Source: Stratiolaelaps scimitus (Eukaryota > Arthropoda > Arachnida > Mesostigmata > Laelapidae). Taken from it: DNA of 64,000 nt. The stretch spans positions 6,448,001 through 6,512,000 of the forward strand of contig JABWDB010000008.1 of assembly GCA_019614645.1 (NCBI GenBank), in the 5' to 3' direction. Made by a program: the position numbers and the translations under genes. Shown here in pieces: positions 63,086 through 64,000 of the stretch. Each line of letters begins with the position of its first letter. Position 1 is the first letter of the stretch. The notes beneath the pieces were generated by a model. The model did not search any database. It saw nothing but the letters and a program-made list of their open reading frames with translations, and had not been told where the DNA came from.

Positions 63086-64000
63086 GTGCCAATGCTTCGA
63101 CTAGATATGATATATTCTATATAATATACATCGACATATACGAGGCAATGTTTTCAAAATGTAATCTGTGTTTGGGCTTGCCGGTGTGCCTCATCCCATT
63201 GAAAGAACACAAGGTACTCGCATGAATCAAAGCTCAAAAATATACTGGAGAATCCAGCCGACATCCATTGCTTAAACAACATCTCTAGCAACACACGCAG
63301 AGCTTGATTTTTTTATAACGTAATAAGGCAGGGTCTGTAAGGCTTTCCGTAATTTCCACATACCTAAATTCATAATAACTACGAGGACAAGTGAACGCGA
63401 AATGTGAAACGCGAAATAATATGAACGTAGTGGAGATAAGAGGCTAGTTTAAGCACTCCAATACTCCTATTATCAGCAACACTGAGTCATTAGTGACTAC
63501 CCTTGAACGTGGTGCCCAGTTATGCTTGTGTCGTAGGGCTTTCGTTGAGCCGGCATCGATAAATGCTGACGCCGCTCACAGTAGTACCTCATACCTTACC
63601 AACAGTATTGTTCGCGAAACAAGCGATGCCAGTTAAAAAACAGTCGTCCACAATGCATGCTCATGCCTTATGTTTTTGTGTTAGACGCATTACATAATAA
63701 ACGTAGAATAGAACAGAGTCGCCATTTAGCAGTTCGAGGTATACATTTGCACGATGCACGTTCGCGGCATCTCTAACTCGATGGATATTCCCTCTCGTTT
63801 GCGCGTTCTCGTTCGGATTGACCTGCACACGTCGCTGTTCACGCGTGCTCCGGGACTACGTATCCTCTCATCGCGACGGATTCACTGCTCTGCCCTCTCG
63901 TGGTTATCGTTGTCGTCGCAATTAGCCTGCTTGGATTAAGGAAGAAGACAAGGGCATACTTACTATGCACCAGCAAATCATCAGTCGCAACTATCGGATT
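63086..64000 (+). other. Start of the intron downstream of the Ig exon
   Basis: Follows the GTAAGT donor. No second Ig exon (expected V-x-W start) is present before the window ends. Confidence 0.7.

Noticed and set aside
1..64000. Prokaryotic genes, CRISPR array, phage or plasmid features
   Set aside because: No long frames, no operon spacing, no regularly spaced identical repeats; splice signals and microsatellites are eukaryotic.

Overview
This window looks like animal nuclear DNA, most likely from an arthropod. There are no long open reading frames, no operon-like packing and no ribosome-binding-site pattern. It is rich in (TA)n, (GA)n, (CA)n, (TTA)n and (CAG)n microsatellites, it carries one tRNA-derived SINE-like element, and it contains one recognisable exon with good splice signals. 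The Ig-domain family of that exon (lachesin/DIP, a protostome family) points to an arthropod; the exact group, for example mite or insect, cannot be fixed from sequence reading alone.

The only well-supported coding sequence is an internal exon at 62898-63079 on the + strand. It encodes a Gly/Ser-rich linker followed by the first half of the first Ig domain of a lachesin/DIP-type (Dpr-interacting protein) cell-adhesion molecule. It has a branch-point-like site, an AG acceptor and a perfect GTAAGT donor, and the rest of the gene must lie beyond the right end. The rest of the window is therefore best read as upstream intergenic DNA and/or a very long 5' intron of this gene. A 40-codon reading frame at 22331, too short for ordinary ORF lists, reads as a textbook signal peptide followed by a Gly/Ser stretch. 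A possible GT at 22431 would leave phase 1, exactly what the Ig exon needs. This is a testable but unproven candidate for the first coding exon, about 40 kb upstream.

Layout by eye: 1-3230 AT-leaning, unremarkable; 3231-3741 a small GC-richer island ending in an A-run; 3967-4175 SINE-like element plus a strong AT-rich inverted repeat; 4180-8380 mixed; 8400-9560, 11860-13700, 15300-16560, 20410-22560 and 27790-28560 GC-richer islands; 28800-36500 AT-leaning desert; 36540-49340 a long GC-richer block with GAGA tracts and (CGG)n/(CAG)n, broken by AT-rich dips; 49350-50560 AT-rich; 50660-51780 and 54400-56960 GC-richer; 56970-58800 AT-rich; 58870-59760 purine-skewed; 59830-61600 AT-rich; 61620-62640 GC-richer island just upstream of the Ig exon; 63080-64000 intron.

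Many overlapping 60-240-codon reading frames exist on both strands of the GC-richer blocks. I do not believe they are genes: none shows a recognisable domain, and several encode runs that simply translate microsatellites. I found no convincing new biological system. The most useful leads are the Ig exon and its missing 5' end, the SINE/hairpin pair, and the GAGA-rich GC islands as candidate regulatory DNA.
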